From: Saururus chinensis | Lineage: Eukaryota > Streptophyta > Magnoliopsida > Piperales > Saururaceae | Direction of reading: 5' to 3' | NCBI GenBank assembly: GCA_035235625.1 | Contig: CP141140.1 | Span: 40,977,351 to 41,041,350, forward strand | Length of the DNA: 64,000 bases | In this document: one piece after another, positions 47,841-61,569 of the stretch | How the letters are laid out: the number at the start of each line of letters is the position of its first letter | Numbering within the stretch: the first letter of the stretch is position 1 | Notes under the pieces: generated by a model | Seen by the model: only the letters and a program-made list of their open reading frames with translations | What the model was told of the DNA's origin: nothing | The model's database searches: none | Position numbers and translations under genes: made by a program

Positions 47841-50800
47841 TATCACACCCCGATACCTACCCGAACCAAGTCGCAACCTGTCGAAGGGACAGTCGAAGCA
47901 CACGGGGATGACATGGTTCGTTTAACATAGGAAAAGACTTTAGACCCTCTATTTGGTGAATTTCACATATAGAGTTGCGCACATCCTAAACCTTTGTGAA
48001 AGTTAAATAAGGAAAATAAAAGTCGACTTCAACTCTGAACTTGTTCACAAGTCATATACCCGACACACATGGCTGGAATAAAAAAGAATTAAACAAATCT
48101 AAAAATATAAGAGATACCCGTGTCTACTCCCATGCTCTCCCTAACTATTCCTCATACAGAGGATCTTAGTTAACTACATGTCATGCCATGTAGCCCCAAA
48201 ACAAAACACAGAAAGAGGGGTGAGTAAAACTCAATAAGTTTTTATATGTCAAGAGAGTAAATTCAAAATCACCACAAATATTTCACTTAGAATTCATCAC
48301 ATCATGCATTCATCATGAGACATTTGCATAACCTATGCATGACTACTCATCATACATATACTCATAATATCATCAACATATCTCCTGCATACCACTTTAC
48401 ATGGCATATCATATCAAATATCATCTCATCCACGATTCATTTCCAATGCATTCATTCATCCTACATACTATCTTACATAGTATATCACAATATCATCTCA
48501 TTTATGATTCATTTCCACTGCATTCATTTATCCTGCATAGTATTTAACATAGTATATCACAATATCATCTCATTTATGATTCATTTCCAATGCTTTCATT
48601 CATCTTGCATACTATTCCACATTATCATCTCATTCATGATCCATCATCATCGCATACATTCACCCTGCATAAGAGTGTCTCAACATACTAATCCATAATC
48701 ATACATATCAAACCATGTCCAAATGTGTTACATAATCTCAAATTTCCCTACACAACTTGTGCAACTTCTGCAGCCTGGGCATAATATTATCTCATACACA
48801 TGAATCATCAACCGCATCAAAATGACTCAGCTCAACCTAGAGAGGATCCATGTTCCAATCGTGAACTCAAATCGAAATAATGTTTTTTCGGACTAACTAA
48901 TTTCCATAAGCCTACAATCGATTAATCTGGCACGTAATCCCACACCATTGTATCCAATCAATCAACCATGGCTAATCTAAATAATTTTTCATTCATAAAT
49001 CCATTTCATGATGCATGCAACATGGTACATACGTGGGCAATACATATATGAATCATAATTAATGAAACGTGCTCCCATCAGCCCTACATGCATCATTTAT
49101 AATCATAATATCATCCATTACGATAATCACCCCCCACATATGTGTATACATGATAGAAACATTGAATTATAAGCATATGGACATGCATTGTAAATAACCC
49201 ATCATCATACGACACACATGCTCTTTAGCATTTAATCATGGCTCCTTACTAAAATCATAATTGAAAACCATCGACAAATATGATTCAATTCAAGTGCAGC
49301 CACAAGCTAAACTTAGATAAGCATATTCATACCACACTTAAAGCTAGACATGGCACCATCATTTACCTATAATTTAATCATGATATGTGAAGGCATATAA
49401 TTCCATTATCATGCTATAACTTTTTTAGAATCATACTAAAATATAATGAATCATTCAATCAAGGATTAAAGACATGAATTGAAAGCATGCTTAACCGAAT
49501 GACATAAAAAACAACTTAACACTTAAACATTCATCATAGCCTCCAACATCAAATTCATACCCTTCCAATAGTTTTACGTAGCAGATATTACTTATCAAAG
49601 TTATAAGAAATGATACTTAAGAGTAAAAACATGAAAATGAGCATAATAAATAAAAATAGCCAAATTGCACTATTGGCATTAGAACACCTTGCAAGGCCAT
49701 TCGAATGCTTGGCCGTTTAATTGGCCTACCTGGCCGTTCGATCGCCAAAACATATATTTCTGGTTCGTCTTCTTTCCCTCAAACCAAAAACCGAAACTTC
49801 ACATAAATATCATAAACCTTCAAATCTCGCTCCCAATCATCATAATAATGAAATCCTTGATTAAGAAATAGTAGATTTAGCCATTTACAACAAAAAACAC
49901 AAAGAAATCATAAGAAAGATTAAGCTTTTCTAAATCTGTCATTAAAGCTCAACTCCATGGAAACCCACTTAAAACTCCAATCTGAAATCATAGACCCATT
50001 TAGGACAAAATCAATTACCCTCAGATTCATCAATGCTTGCTTAAATTAGATTAAAAATACTTAAATCTACTAAAAATTCATAGTATAGGGTTTATTGAGT
50101 TCAAAAACAAATTCCTTTGATAAGGGTTTGAAATAGAGGTTCAAATCAGTACCTTGTTGGGTAGAAATCAAGATTACACCTTGTCAAAAGAAGAGATTCG
50201 GAAAGTTTAGGAGAATCCCTATGAAATTAGTTAAAGATGAGGCTAATCTTTACCTTAATTACCTTTCCTTCTTTAAAAATGGGTATTAAGGCTTCTAAGA
50301 TCTAGATTCCAGCCCTTCCCAATTGGGAAAGTGGTTGAGCCTTTCTATTTATAGAAAGCTTTGGGGTAGACCTAACAAATAGGTGGGGTAAAAATAGAGT
50401 TTGACATTAAACATGGAAAACTTACTAATTTTAAGCTCAAATTGATCTCCAAAAATTTTGAAGCATTTAATTATTGTCTTAAGATGTTAGGATCATTTGG
50501 GACCTATCATCCTAATTTCACATGTGGGTCCCGCCCCCTAACTTTTTGGGGAAATAAAATAGAGATTTTGAAAATTCCAGAAAAATTTCTGTTGACTTAT
50601 ATTAACATAAAAACCATCTTAGTGAAGAAAATTTGACCCAAAACCTTTGTTAACTACTTAAAATTTGAAAATAAGTTAAAATTGATCAAATTTAACATTA
50701 AACTACACAATAGCAATTAAATAAAAATTAATTAAACTGGTTAGAGCTTAGAGATCTTACAATCTCAGTGCCGAGGTAGGCCGACTAGAGGCTAATCGTG

Positions 50801-51903
50801 TCTGGCGGTGGTACACTGATAAAAGGGCAAAAAGTAGCACTATCTATAGCGTGGCCAAACACATAAAGGGAAGAAGGGTAGATATAAGGCTGGCCAAGAG
50901 TTGGTAGGTTGGTCCTCTTTGTGCCAAGGCCGATCAGCCAAAATTGGCTCACAACCGTAGTTAAATGGAACTCCGGTGGCTAGTTCGCTCTACCGAAAAA
51001 AAGAAAAATAGGGGCGAGGGGGAATGACGTGCCGTGAGAAGGCTAAGAGGGTGTAATGGACGTCGTGGCCAGCTCCACAACTCTTGTGGGAGCAAGGATG
51101 AGCCAAAGCCAGTGGAGTACAACAACTTTCAATGACGAAAGTCCTCCAGCTATCCAAACTAGGGAAAAAGAGGACAACAATGAAAACAAAGGGGTGTAAG
51201 CTACTGATGGAGGAGACAAGGAGGGGTCGGAGGCGTACTTAGGTTGGGTAGGGTGGCCCACAGTTGTCAACAGGCGGGGGTGGAACCAAGGGTGGCCGGT
51301 CACCCCTTGCCTGGTAGAAAACATGAAATAGAGAGCGAGAGGCAATGCTGGAATAGGCTGGGGGCCGGAGGAGCTAGAATTAGGCCATGTGGGGGCATAC
51401 CTTGCCATCACTAGGCCGGGGTGGAACCCATGGCCATGCGTAGAGGTAGTGTTCAAAACAAAGTGGGGAAGAGTTTGACCAAGGAAAAAGTGTAACTGGA
51501 ATGGGGTTAATCAAATTGGGGTGGGGCAATGTTCGGGAGGCGGCCTCACCATCGCTAGGTCAAGACCGACTGGTAGCAAGTCGGTAGCGCCACCTCCAAC
51601 TCAGACAAATAGGAAAGGGGTGCTTTTGAAATATTTTGGAACGGGCTCAACTGATCCCGATCCTTTTTTTTTTTCTCTTCTCCTTTCTTTTCAGTTTTAT
51701 CTTTTTCTTTTCATCTTTTTTTTGTGCCGGAAACCTCCATGGCGCACTAAGGCCCAACAGCAATGACTAAGGCCCATGTCCAACTCTATGTGTACAAATA
51801 CCAAGGTCAAATACATGAAAAAAATATGCTAAAGCATATATTTTCTTGCAAAAAAAGATTAGAAAAATAGCAGAAAAATAATAAAAATACTAGGGACATT
51901 ACA
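47841..51903 (-). repeat. Long Ty3/Gypsy-type LTR-like block, minus strand, copy C
   Basis: Counterpart of 4897-8967. On the minus strand it starts TGTAATGTCCCTAGTATT at 51903 and ends GGGGTGTGATA at 47841, 4,063 bp. The 75-80 bp tandem repeat lies at 48395-48655. Confidence 0.5.
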
Positions 51904-52685
51904 TTAAAACTCCCCTACCTCAACTTTTGATAGCGAATTTTTTAGTTTTAGAGCTCTATAATCATGAAACCCATGCCATGACATCTGGCATGCTTAATTT
52001 ATATAAAATTGTCTTTTGAACCACCTAAATTGGAGTTAAAATGGCATAGAAATAGAGAAATGAAGTTTGAGTAATGTATCAATAGAAGAAGGGGTAGAAA
52101 ACAAGAATAAACCAGATTTCTTGCTCTCCCATGCTATTTATAGGGGTGCACGGCTGGCAGTGCGAGTCACGTAATGCGCATTTAATGAGCGACGATGTTG
52201 CATGCTGCTTCAAGGACCACACCAAGTGGCACGGTTTGGCGGTGCCGTGAGTGATTAATTAATATTATTAGTTTTTGTTTTTCAATTTAAAAAACACTTG
52301 AAATTTGAAAATATTGCAGTTTGTTACCCAAAATTCTAATTCATGCGTTCTTGGTACCATTGAGTTCATATTGATAAGCCTTCCGAAACCAAACCCTATA
52401 TGTGTAGGTTTTCCTGCACTTTTCAAGTAGGTCCCACCCATGGGACCAGCTTCTCGAAGTTATAAAATAGGACGTGGATGTCCATTATTCACAATTAAGG
52501 ACTCAGTGCACTCGTTGAGTAAAAACATACGAATAAATAAAATCGACCCATTTTGCGATTAAAGACTCATTGCCCTCAACCATAACAAAAAGAAAACTCG
52601 TTCAATTAAAACTTATGAATAAAAAAATTTGAATAAAAACTTTTTTAAATAGAAAAAATCTTACTAGAAATTCAGGGTCGTTACA
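51904..52685 (-). repeat. Second minus-strand Ty3-type LTR head and flank, copy C
   Basis: LTR head TGTAACGACCCTGAATTTC at 52685 on the minus strand. Counterpart of 8968-9746. Confidence 0.5.
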
Positions 52686-53531
52686 TATTAATCCTATGAG
52701 ATTTGGACTTGCAGTTGCATACTAGGAGAGTATATGATTAATATATTACTTATAATTATATATACATGTAATTTATGATGGTTGTGATCAAGGCAACAAA
52801 TATGATAATTACAACATTCAATGGAGAACATTGTTGGATTTAGACTTAATTTTTAATTTATTTTAATTTTTCTTATTAAATTACTACTTACAATGCGTCT
52901 GAATTCTTGCTAATATTGATTGAACAGGTTTGGGGTGACAATTTAACCTACCAGATCCTATGAATACAAGCCCAAACTATATATATAAAACCAATATAGT
53001 TTGTTAAGTGAAATACACTAATTATAAAACAATATAAAAAACGAGATAAAAGAAAAGAAAAGAGATACAGAAGAGCCTTTCCTATTGGCTGCTTTAGACT
53101 TAAGTCATCACATATTGAGGAATATTTGAAATCTGAAATGCATGTAGTTCCTATACTAACAACTTCTTCCCGATTTTGCCAAGAACACGAGACTCGCATG
53201 TATCAGAGAGACTCACATGTTTTCACTAAATATGGAATGGATAGTGACAAGATAAACTAGCATTGATTAAACGAGCAAGTTAGGGATGACAATTTGACCT
53301 TCTGGACCCTACATAGGATGGTAATCCTGCATTTTTCCTGTCGGCACTGCCCATAGGACTAGCTTCTCGAGATTATAACTTGGGTCCTGGATGTCCCTTT
53401 TTTGTGAGTAAAGACTCATTACACTTGTTTTTCTGTGCTCAACCATAACGACAAGAAAACTCGTTGGGTAAAAACTTATTAAAATAAATATTAAATCAAG
53501 AAAATCTTACTTGAAATTTAGGGTCATTAAA
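52686..53531. repeat. TPS-upstream tandem module 1, copy C
   Basis: 846 bp, same landmarks as 26651-27497. Confidence 0.78.
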
Positions 53532-54370
53532 ATTTAATCCTATGTGATTAGGACTCGCTGTTGCCTACTAGGAGTGTATATAATTAATATATTACAAGCA
53601 TGTAATTCATGGCAACAAATATAATAATTACAACATTCATGGGAGAACATTGTTGTATTTGTACTTTATTTTTAGTTTTTATTTTTTCTCATCAATTACT
53701 ATTTACATGAATAATGTGTCTGAATTCTTGCTAGTATTTATTGAACAGGTTTGGGGTGACAATTGAACCTACTAGATCCAAAGAAAACCTGCTCCACCAA
53801 TGTATATAAAACCAATATAGTTTGTTAAGCGAAATACACTAATTATAAAATAAAATAAAAATGAAAAGAAAAAAGAAGAGATATAGAAGATCCTTTCCTA
53901 TTCTCTGCTTTATACCTTCTTAGATTCATCACATATTGAGGAATATTTGAAATATGAAATGCAAGTAGTTCCTATATTAACAAATTCGGCCAATTTTCCC
54001 ATAACATGTGACTCATACGTATGAGCAAGACTCACATGTTTTGCAAGGACTATGGAAACGATAGTGATATACACAAAACTTATATTGATAAACGAGCAAG
54101 TTAGGATGGCAATTTGAGCTACAAGACCCTTCATAAGTAGGTTGTCCGCCATTTTTCGAGTGGGCCCAACCCATTGGACCATCTTCTCAAGGTCATAACT
54201 TAGGACCCGAATATCCCTTTGTTGCGATTAAAGACTCATTCCACTCATTTTTCATAGCTCAAACATAACGACAAAATAACTTGTTCAATAAAAAACTTTT
54301 GAATAATAAAACTTTACCAAAAATAATTTTTACATCAAGAAAATCTTACTAAAAATTCAAGGTCATTACA
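53532..54370. repeat. TPS-upstream tandem module 2, copy C
   Basis: 839 bp, same landmarks as 27498-28336. Confidence 0.78.
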
Positions 54371-55077
54371 AACTAATCGTGAGCGATTTGGACTCGTAGT
54401 TGACCACTAGGATTGTATATGATTAATATATTACATACGATTATAAGTTTTATTAAGTGAAATACATTAATTATAAAACAATATATAAAAATAATGAAAA
54501 GAAATGACATACACTGAACCAATGCCTATCCTACTAGCTGGTTTACAAGCATATGTGACACAGGTGAATCGGCTGGACTCACATGTTTTGCAGGGAATTA
54601 GGGAAAGATAGTAATACACACCCAAAGAATTTGTCCAACAAAACTCTTTTATTGGGTTTTGGTTGGACAAAATATGCGGGCCTCTCAAGAGGCTTACTTT
54701 GGTCCACATGTTATGTCCATTCAAAACTCTATTAAAGGGTTTGCTTGGACAAATTGCTTAGGTAATTATCATTTTCACTATGGGATGGCATTGATGAGGT
54801 TTTGTCAAATTTCACCTTTGAGGGAATAAATTATCGGTTTTGAGAGCAACGTCGGAATTGACGGCTACCAAACTCACCTAACAAGTGCTGGTTGTTTCAA
54901 AATTCTAACTTTAGAACGCACTATGCATCACCCCCATTTTTTTTCAAGGCAGCCCCACATCAATGGTTGTCATGTTGTAAACAACCGTGAAAATTTTTAT
55001 AGGGATATAAAACTGCTCTTTTTTTTTTAAGGGGGAGCACCACAATCCAATACTGGTATAATTATCATTACTAAGCC
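54371..55077 (+). promoter_or_regulatory. TPS promoter-proximal region with partial module 3, copy C
   Basis: The partial third module runs to about 54620 and the rest is unique upstream sequence. It retains tttgcagggaattagggaa (about 54587) and acaagtgctggttgtttc (about 54880), both missing from copy B. Confidence 0.6.
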
Positions 55078-55084
55078 TATATAA
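55078..55084 (+). promoter_or_regulatory. TATA box of intact TPS gene, copy C
   Basis: tatataa in agcctatataaggga, 89 bp before the preferred ATG at 55167 and only 20 bp before the upstream in-frame ATG at 55098. Confidence 0.7.
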
Positions 55085-55166
55085 GGGATGAGGAATTATG
55101 TTTTCTGTCAATCTTGATCCCACTGAAACACATATTCCTATACGTCAAGCATATACACTACTGAGA

Positions 55167-57881
55167 ATGGCGGCAGTTGGCATGGTCTGTCTCGCTTCTT
55201 CTGGTCAATCACAAAATGGCCCAACGCTAGAGATTGCCCGTCGATCAGCTTCTTTTCATCCAAATGTTTGGGGAGATTACTTTGTTAATCTCTCTCAGGA
55301 TGATACAGTAAGAATGCAGATGAAGAATAAGAATGTTGAATGTCTTAGTTGATCTATTTGCTTATGTTATGTGTCACAATGATGCAGAAGATTGACACAT
55401 GGAGTAAAAGGTCCGATGAGCTTAGAGAGGAAGTGCTTAAGATGTTGAGCATCACAGAGGGGCTTGAGAAACTTGATTTGATTGATATCTGTTATCACCT
55501 TGGAATCTCATACCACTTTGTGGAAGTGATAAATGAAGCACTGGAGAAAATATACACTACTTATGAAGATGATACCTCCAAGGACAACCTCTATTCCCTT
55601 GCCCTCCGATTTCGTCTACTAAGACAACATGGATTTAATGTGTCTTCAAGTAATAAACACTCATTACTTGATGTTAATTTTAGTTACTAATAGATCATAT
55701 ATATTTTTTAAAAGATGTTTTGTGTTAAAGTCTTAGCACGATTTGCTTATTCAGCTACATTTGTTTTAAAAAAAATAAAACAAACACTACATAGCGAGTA
55801 TAATTTATATGATGACACACTAATGTGAGGTGGTCAATATGTATGGTAGTTCATAAAATTTAATATATTTTTTTATGTTAGAACAATTAGTATGTCATCT
55901 AGTGCAATATGTTATTTCATTATGACTTTCTTAGGTGTGATTGTATCATACATTGGTTATTAAATAGATGCATTTACCAACTTCAAGGAGGATAGTGGCA
56001 GCTTCCAAGAGAATGTAGCTTCAGATGTGATGGGTCTTCTAAGTCTGTATGAAGCATCTTTTGTGGGAACAAGGGAAGACCAAATACTTGATGGAGCCAT
56101 TACATTCACTACAAAACATCTTAGAGCCGCTTTACCTCATATAGACTCACTTCTTGCAAAAAGAGTAGCACACTCTTTAGAACTTCCTTCGCACAAGAGA
56201 CTGCAAAGGCTGGAAGCAAGGTATTTCATCTCATTATATGAGCAAGATAAGGCTCACAATGAGGTGTTGCTTGAGTTTGCAAAGATGGATTACAACATTC
56301 TGCAGGCGTTGCACCAAAGAGAGATAAGGGAGGTCACAAAGTCAGTACCACTATCACATGCACATTTTTTACTTTCCCTTGTTGAATTAGGATTTTGCCC
56401 TCCTTACCATTCTAATGTGCAGGTGGTGGAAGGACTTGAACCTTGTGGGAAAGATGAATTTTGCAAGGGACCGTGTGACAGAGTGCTACTTTTGGCCATT
56501 AGGTGCTTACTTTGAGCCACAACATTCTCGGGGAAGAAAGTATGTTGCAAAAATAATGGCCATTACTTCAGTAATTGACGACTTATACGATGTCTATGGA
56601 ACTATGGATGAGCTCCAGCAATTCACTGACGTTGTACACAAGTATAAATTACATCCACAATTTACCGCTCTCATATTCTTCAACTACATAATTAACCTAT
56701 GCCTCCAATTAATGTTATGATGCCATGCATAACACATTGGTAGGTTGTAATCATATTATGTCATGAACAATTTTTTATCTCTCATCTCTCTATATCATTT
56801 TCCATCTCATACTCTCTCTGAAGATGCTATTCTTACATTCTACCCAAAATATACTTGCCTTGGCTATTTCAATTATTTTAAAAAAAGATTTCATTATTCC
56901 TCTACCTCTTGCCAATGTTCATCTTTAGATGGGATGCCATGGCCAAAGAAAGTCTTCCAGAATACGTGAAGCCCTTGTTTGAGGCTCTCATTGGCTGTTT
57001 GAAAGATTTTGAAGAGGAATTGGCACCAGAAGGAAATGCTTATCGTGTACAGTACTTGAAAGAAGCTGTAAGATAAGTTTAACAAATTTTATCTATGAGA
57101 TATTTGCTTAATTTTATATTACTTGATAGATCATTGTAAAAATTATTGTTGTTATTATCCTCATTACTTATATTGTTGCTTCAACCATGGTGGCTGATAT
57201 TGTCATTTGTTACCACTGTAGATGCAAGACTTGTGCAGAGAATATTTAGTAGAAGCAAAATGGTATTACAAAGGATACGTTCCACGAGTAAATGAATACT
57301 TGCGTTGTGCTGAAATTACATGCGGCTACCCAATGGTAATTACTGCTTGCTGCATTGGAGTTGGCCGAGTTGTAAGTAAGGAAGTTCTGCAATGGATCAA
57401 ATCATACCCTAAGTACATCAAAGATACATGTCATCTTTGTCGAATTGTAGATGATATTAAGAGTACTAAGGTTAATGATCTCCTAATCCTTTTCTTTAAC
57501 ACTTTTGATTCATCTGATAGTAAATTTACTACACTTCAGCTGATTTTTGTGCTCTTGACTATAAAATTGCACATTTGAAATGTCTAGTTTGAGCAAGTGA
57601 GAGGCCATGTTGCATCTGTCGTCGAGTGTTATGTGAACGAATACAATTGCTCTGAGGAGGTGGCTCTGGAGAAGCTTCGTGACACTGTCAATCTCACATG
57701 GAAAGATATAAACGAGTCATTCCTGAGACCCACTCCGTTTCCGATGTCCATCATGATGATAATCCAAAATCTATCACGTGTCATGGAAATATTGTACCAG
57801 TTTGGAGATGGATACACTTTCTCGGATGGGGAGACAAAGGAACGTCTCACTGCCTTGTTGGTGGATCCAATTCCCATTTAA
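55167..57881 (+). CDS. Terpene synthase, TPS-a-like (probable sesquiterpene synthase), intact
   Basis: Seven exons: 55167-55307, 55388-55649, 55968-56340, 56423-56641, 56929-57067, 57222-57470, 57588-57881. All introns are GT-AG and the total is 558 residues. Coding exon sizes 262, 373, 219, 139, 249 and 294 for exons 2-7 match the conserved angiosperm TPS architecture. N-terminal helical domain: RRX8W (RRSASFHPNVW, 25-35). C-terminal class I domain: RDR (274-276), DDLYD (311-315) and DDIKSTKFE (455-463), which bind Mg2+ and diphosphate for ionisation of a prenyl diphosphate. Only 24 residues precede RRX8W, so there is no plastid transit peptide and cytosolic use of farnesyl diphosphate is inferred. 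The start is the ATG at 55167 because the ATG at 55098 lies too close to the TATA box. The product cannot be predicted. The usual Arg before WWKDL is Lys here. Confidence 0.92.
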
Positions 57882-58388
57882 AGTTATCAATAGTTCGAGG
57901 TCCATTTCAGTGGCTACGGTGTGCATGCGGCACCATCTACTTTGCAATTTATGCATCTTCTCTATTATGTCTTTTAGTCTATGTTACTTGTTATGTGTTT
58001 ATTGTTAAATAATGGGATGAAGTTGGGCTGAGACCAACTTGTGTTGGTTTTATTTTGTGTGTTGATGGGTTTGTTTGGTTTAGGTTGAAGCCCATTTCCG
58101 TGTGGGTAATAAATCTTTGTATAAATATTTGCCAATGAATGGAATAATCCCAAATTATAACTGAGAATGAACTAGGATGGGATAATACCAAATAGGTTTT
58201 ACCATGTTTTTCACTGTGATAGATCAACATGGAAGGGGCGATCAATCAGGTTCATCTCTGTTAAATGGTGGACATTCTAGTACTTCAAACAATTGATCAT
58301 TGCCTTGACCGATCAACCGTTCTACCTCAATCGATTGATCAACATGCCAATTGTTAGATCATTTAATGTTCAAAACAAATACTTGAAT
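57882..58388. other. 3' flank of intact TPS with putative polyadenylation signal
   Basis: AATAAA at 58108-58113 is about 230 bp after the stop codon and is a plausible polyadenylation signal. From about 58263 the sequence resembles the start of direct repeats R1/R2, with several cgatca/tgatcg motifs. Confidence 0.5.
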
Positions 58389-58729
58389 TGTGACGGCCCA
58401 TAAAATCCTTACTCATTAAAGTAACATGTCCAAAATAAAATAATAAGTGCCAAGGATTACTGTGCATGAAGTTTGTAATTTATACAGAGATTTATCTTTA
58501 GGAATCTTGTGCCTATAAACATTAGTCAACATAAGTAATTACAAGACTTTAACTACAGTAGTAGAACGTGGATAGTTCATCTAGAAAAATTTTCTTCTTT
58601 CACCTCCACCTTTGCGGCAACACCTGTAGAATCTTGTGCTGAGTGAGTATATTTAAACTCAGTATGTTGTGCTAAATTCTATAAACATGCTAATTAAGAG
58701 TATGTATAAAATACTCATAATCTTAGCAT
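58389..58729. repeat. LTR-like segment at the right end of copy C
   Basis: Begins tgtgacggcccataaaatcc, an LTR-terminus-like sequence also at 32162, and passes into tgctaaattctataaacatg shared with the Copia-associated block. Homology to copy B stops at 58729. Confidence 0.5.
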
Positions 58730-58806
58730 TAGTAAAGTTATTGAAATAAAATAGTAACTATTTGTGTGGCTACCCATAACTATGGCTCTACCACAATGAT
58801 TCATAG

Positions 58807-58818
58807 GCTCTGATACCA
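58807..58818 (-). promoter_or_regulatory. Primer binding site, initiator tRNA-Met, minus strand
   Basis: On the minus strand tggtatcagagc follows the LTR terminus CATCACA by two bases. This is the standard plant LTR-retrotransposon primer site. The element interior would run leftward from here, but only about 80 bp remain before the copy C junction. Confidence 0.8.
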
Positions 58819-58995
58819 AATGTGATGGGCGCCTTTTTTTATCATGGTATAAATATTATAAAGTTTGTCCAACACGTATATATATTCACACATGGCTGAA
58901 TGTGACGACTGTCGGGACTTCTAATGAGCATACCATCATGCATAATATTCTAATGCAAAAAAAAAATACATGAGAGTAAAAGCACAACCAAAAAC

Positions 58996-59111
<116 letters not shown>

Positions 59112-60398
59112 CATATAAAGCTTACATTGTATAATAAAATTATTTTACATTCCTCAAATCACTATGAGTAGAGCTCATAGTTATACAAAATTTTGAGGCA
59201 TATTCTGCCTTTATACACATTAGTCACAAAAATAAAACAAACTACATCTGGAGCAATAATTAAGTAATTTAGCTGAGAAATTCTTCTTCTTTTATTTCTG
59301 CTCAAGTACTAATCCTTGCAAAGTCTGGGAGTGGGTGAGTATTTTATATTCAATAAGTCGTATTAAAATCTACAATAATGCTAAGCGAAAAATTCATGAA
59401 GTAATTAAAAACTTAACTTATTCTGTAAAACAAACTAAGAAACAGTTCCAAAAACCAAAAATTTGTTCGTCCGATGATAATAAATCCATTTGTCATGATA
59501 CCAAATGGCGTTCCCCCCGGCACGCATGGGGCATCAAGAGGCACATTTGAGTGAGAAGCTTTCCCGTGATGCTCCACACTCATATGCATGCCACACCGAT
59601 TATTTTCTCGGATGATATTCATTTATAACATGATAATTTCAGGTTGAATCCAGAATTATCCAATATGTGCATTGCACCAAATTGTAAAACATTGTATGCA
59701 AAACATTTCAAAGAGATAACACTTTTTAGAATATAAATTAAATAACTATAAAGGAATAAGAACGGTTTAGAAAAATTAGTACTATAGGTAGAGCATTAAT
59801 TTAGAGTTAAAGACTCCCCACCTCGAACTTGAAGTGAAATTTCATGATTAAAAAAGCATCTGATAGAAAAACTGACCCCACCATTGTGTCTGACACACTC
59901 GATTTAGGTGGAAACAGTTTTTGAACAGTTTAAATCAGAGTTAAAATGACTTAGAATTGGCAAAAAGAAGGTTAGGGGGTGGTAGAGGTGAGAGAAATTC
60001 ACCGAGGTAAGTGATACAGGCTCGGAATTTATAGCCGAACCCATGAGTGAGGATAAACGAACATGTGATGCATGGAATCCACACGTCATATGTGTAAATT
60101 CCATGCGGACATGCAAATCACACACATTACAAGGTGCAGCCATGTGACTCATGCACGTGAACATCATGCTCGATGTAGAGCTACCGCGAGTCTCCGTGAC
60201 ACAGTTCTTGCGTCAGTCCCCTTTAAATTTTTTATTTTTTAAATTCCAAAACCTCAAACTACAATATCTTTTCAACCACAAATTGGAATTATTCGATCTT
60301 AGTACCGTTGGACTCATATCGAAGAGCCCTTCAAAACAAGACCACTCATGAGTAGGTTGTAGTGTAGTTTTACTATAGGCCTTTCCCATGTGGCATAC

Positions 60399-61569
60399 TG
60401 ATAAGTATAATTTATACATTATTTTACCCTTAATTATTCTATTTTTTAGTCTTATTTAAGAGTTAATATAGGTTAAATAATTAGAAATTAATTTAATTAG
60501 GTTAGAAAAAGTTTCCATGTTCATTTGAATTAAATTGGCTTATTTTGCAAATTCTTCATTGGCGTTCGAACGGGGTCACTTACTATTTGATCGGGATAAC
60601 GTGATTTTGAAGAAAATACAGTTCAAGCATCCAAATGGGCATGCAGGGCATTCGAACGGCATAACGTGTAGTTTTCTAGTTTTAGCCAAATTTCAATCCT
60701 TTTTCATATTGGACTTCTTCCTACGGCTCTTATGCCTATATAAAGACATATTTGGCTCAAAATTTAGGCTTCCAGTAGATTTTCTAAAGAGAAAAAGGAA
60801 GAAGAAGATGGAAGAGAACTCAAAGCTTTTAATGGAAATTCAAGTGTTTTCTTCTACAATGGAAGGCTAGACTTTTCTTTTACTTAGGAGTTGATGAAGC
60901 TATAGATAAGTTTCAATTTCTTTTCTTTTTAATTTAGATCTCAGTTGTGAATGATGACAATTGTATGATATGGATTTCTTTTTTAATAGAAGAGCTTTTC
61001 ATGTTTATTCAAGTCTATGTTGATTTATTGTCTTGTAGATGATAGATTGATGTGGTTTTGATATTTGCATCAATTTTAATTTCTGTGATTTAGATGAGAT
61101 GGTCATACAATAGTTTTAATGTTCAAATAATTAATGACTTGGATGAGTTATACTAAAATTAGACGGGTCATGCCTATAGCTAGTTTAGTGTAGATGATCC
61201 GTGCTATTGTCGAAGATAGTTCATGTCATGGAATTTAATTAATGATTCTTTCTGAAGTAATTCTAGCTTGTAGCTGAGAATACTTATTCATATTTACACT
61301 AGATTTAGGTTAAAAGTTAAGGAATTGTTATGGTTCTATAGTGGATTCGATTTCCTAAGTAAATTCCATCAAATTAATCTCTTGTTTTTAATCTAGTTGA
61401 TTCCTTTCTTTTGCTTAATTTAAGTTTAAGTTTGTTTTAGTTTTCAATCAGCAAATTCTTCTTTAGATTTAGTAATAATTCATCCATCCTTAAGGTTCAA
61501 CAACCCTTAAATATTTATCCTAGTACAATTACCTTGTACACTTGCAAAGGGTTTAATTATAAACGATCA
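60399..61569 (+). mobile_element. Solo LTR with 5-bp target site duplication
   Basis: 1,171 bp from TGATAAGTATAATTTATAC to AAACGATCA, flanked by catac at 60394-60398 and 61570-61574. The 3' end (cttgcaaagggtttaattat) resembles plant Ty3-type LTRs as I recall them. There is no interior sequence, so it was left by LTR-LTR recombination. An open frame at 60535-60870 inside it has no recognisable domain. Confidence 0.78.

Larger units (their letters stand above)
42946..58729 (+). repeat. Segmental duplication copy C (right-truncated, carries intact TPS)
   Basis: Copy C is collinear with copy B up to 58729, which corresponds to B 32502. The last shared bases are ataatcttagcat. Beyond that, B continues with its LTR-like block while C switches to unrelated sequence from a minus-strand LTR element. 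C retains the 690-bp stretch lost in B, a longer TPS intron 4 and the undamaged TPS reading frame, so it looks the least eroded copy. Confidence 0.92.

Noticed and set aside
60535..60870. 111-codon open frame
   Set aside because: Located entirely inside the solo LTR, with no domain recognised.
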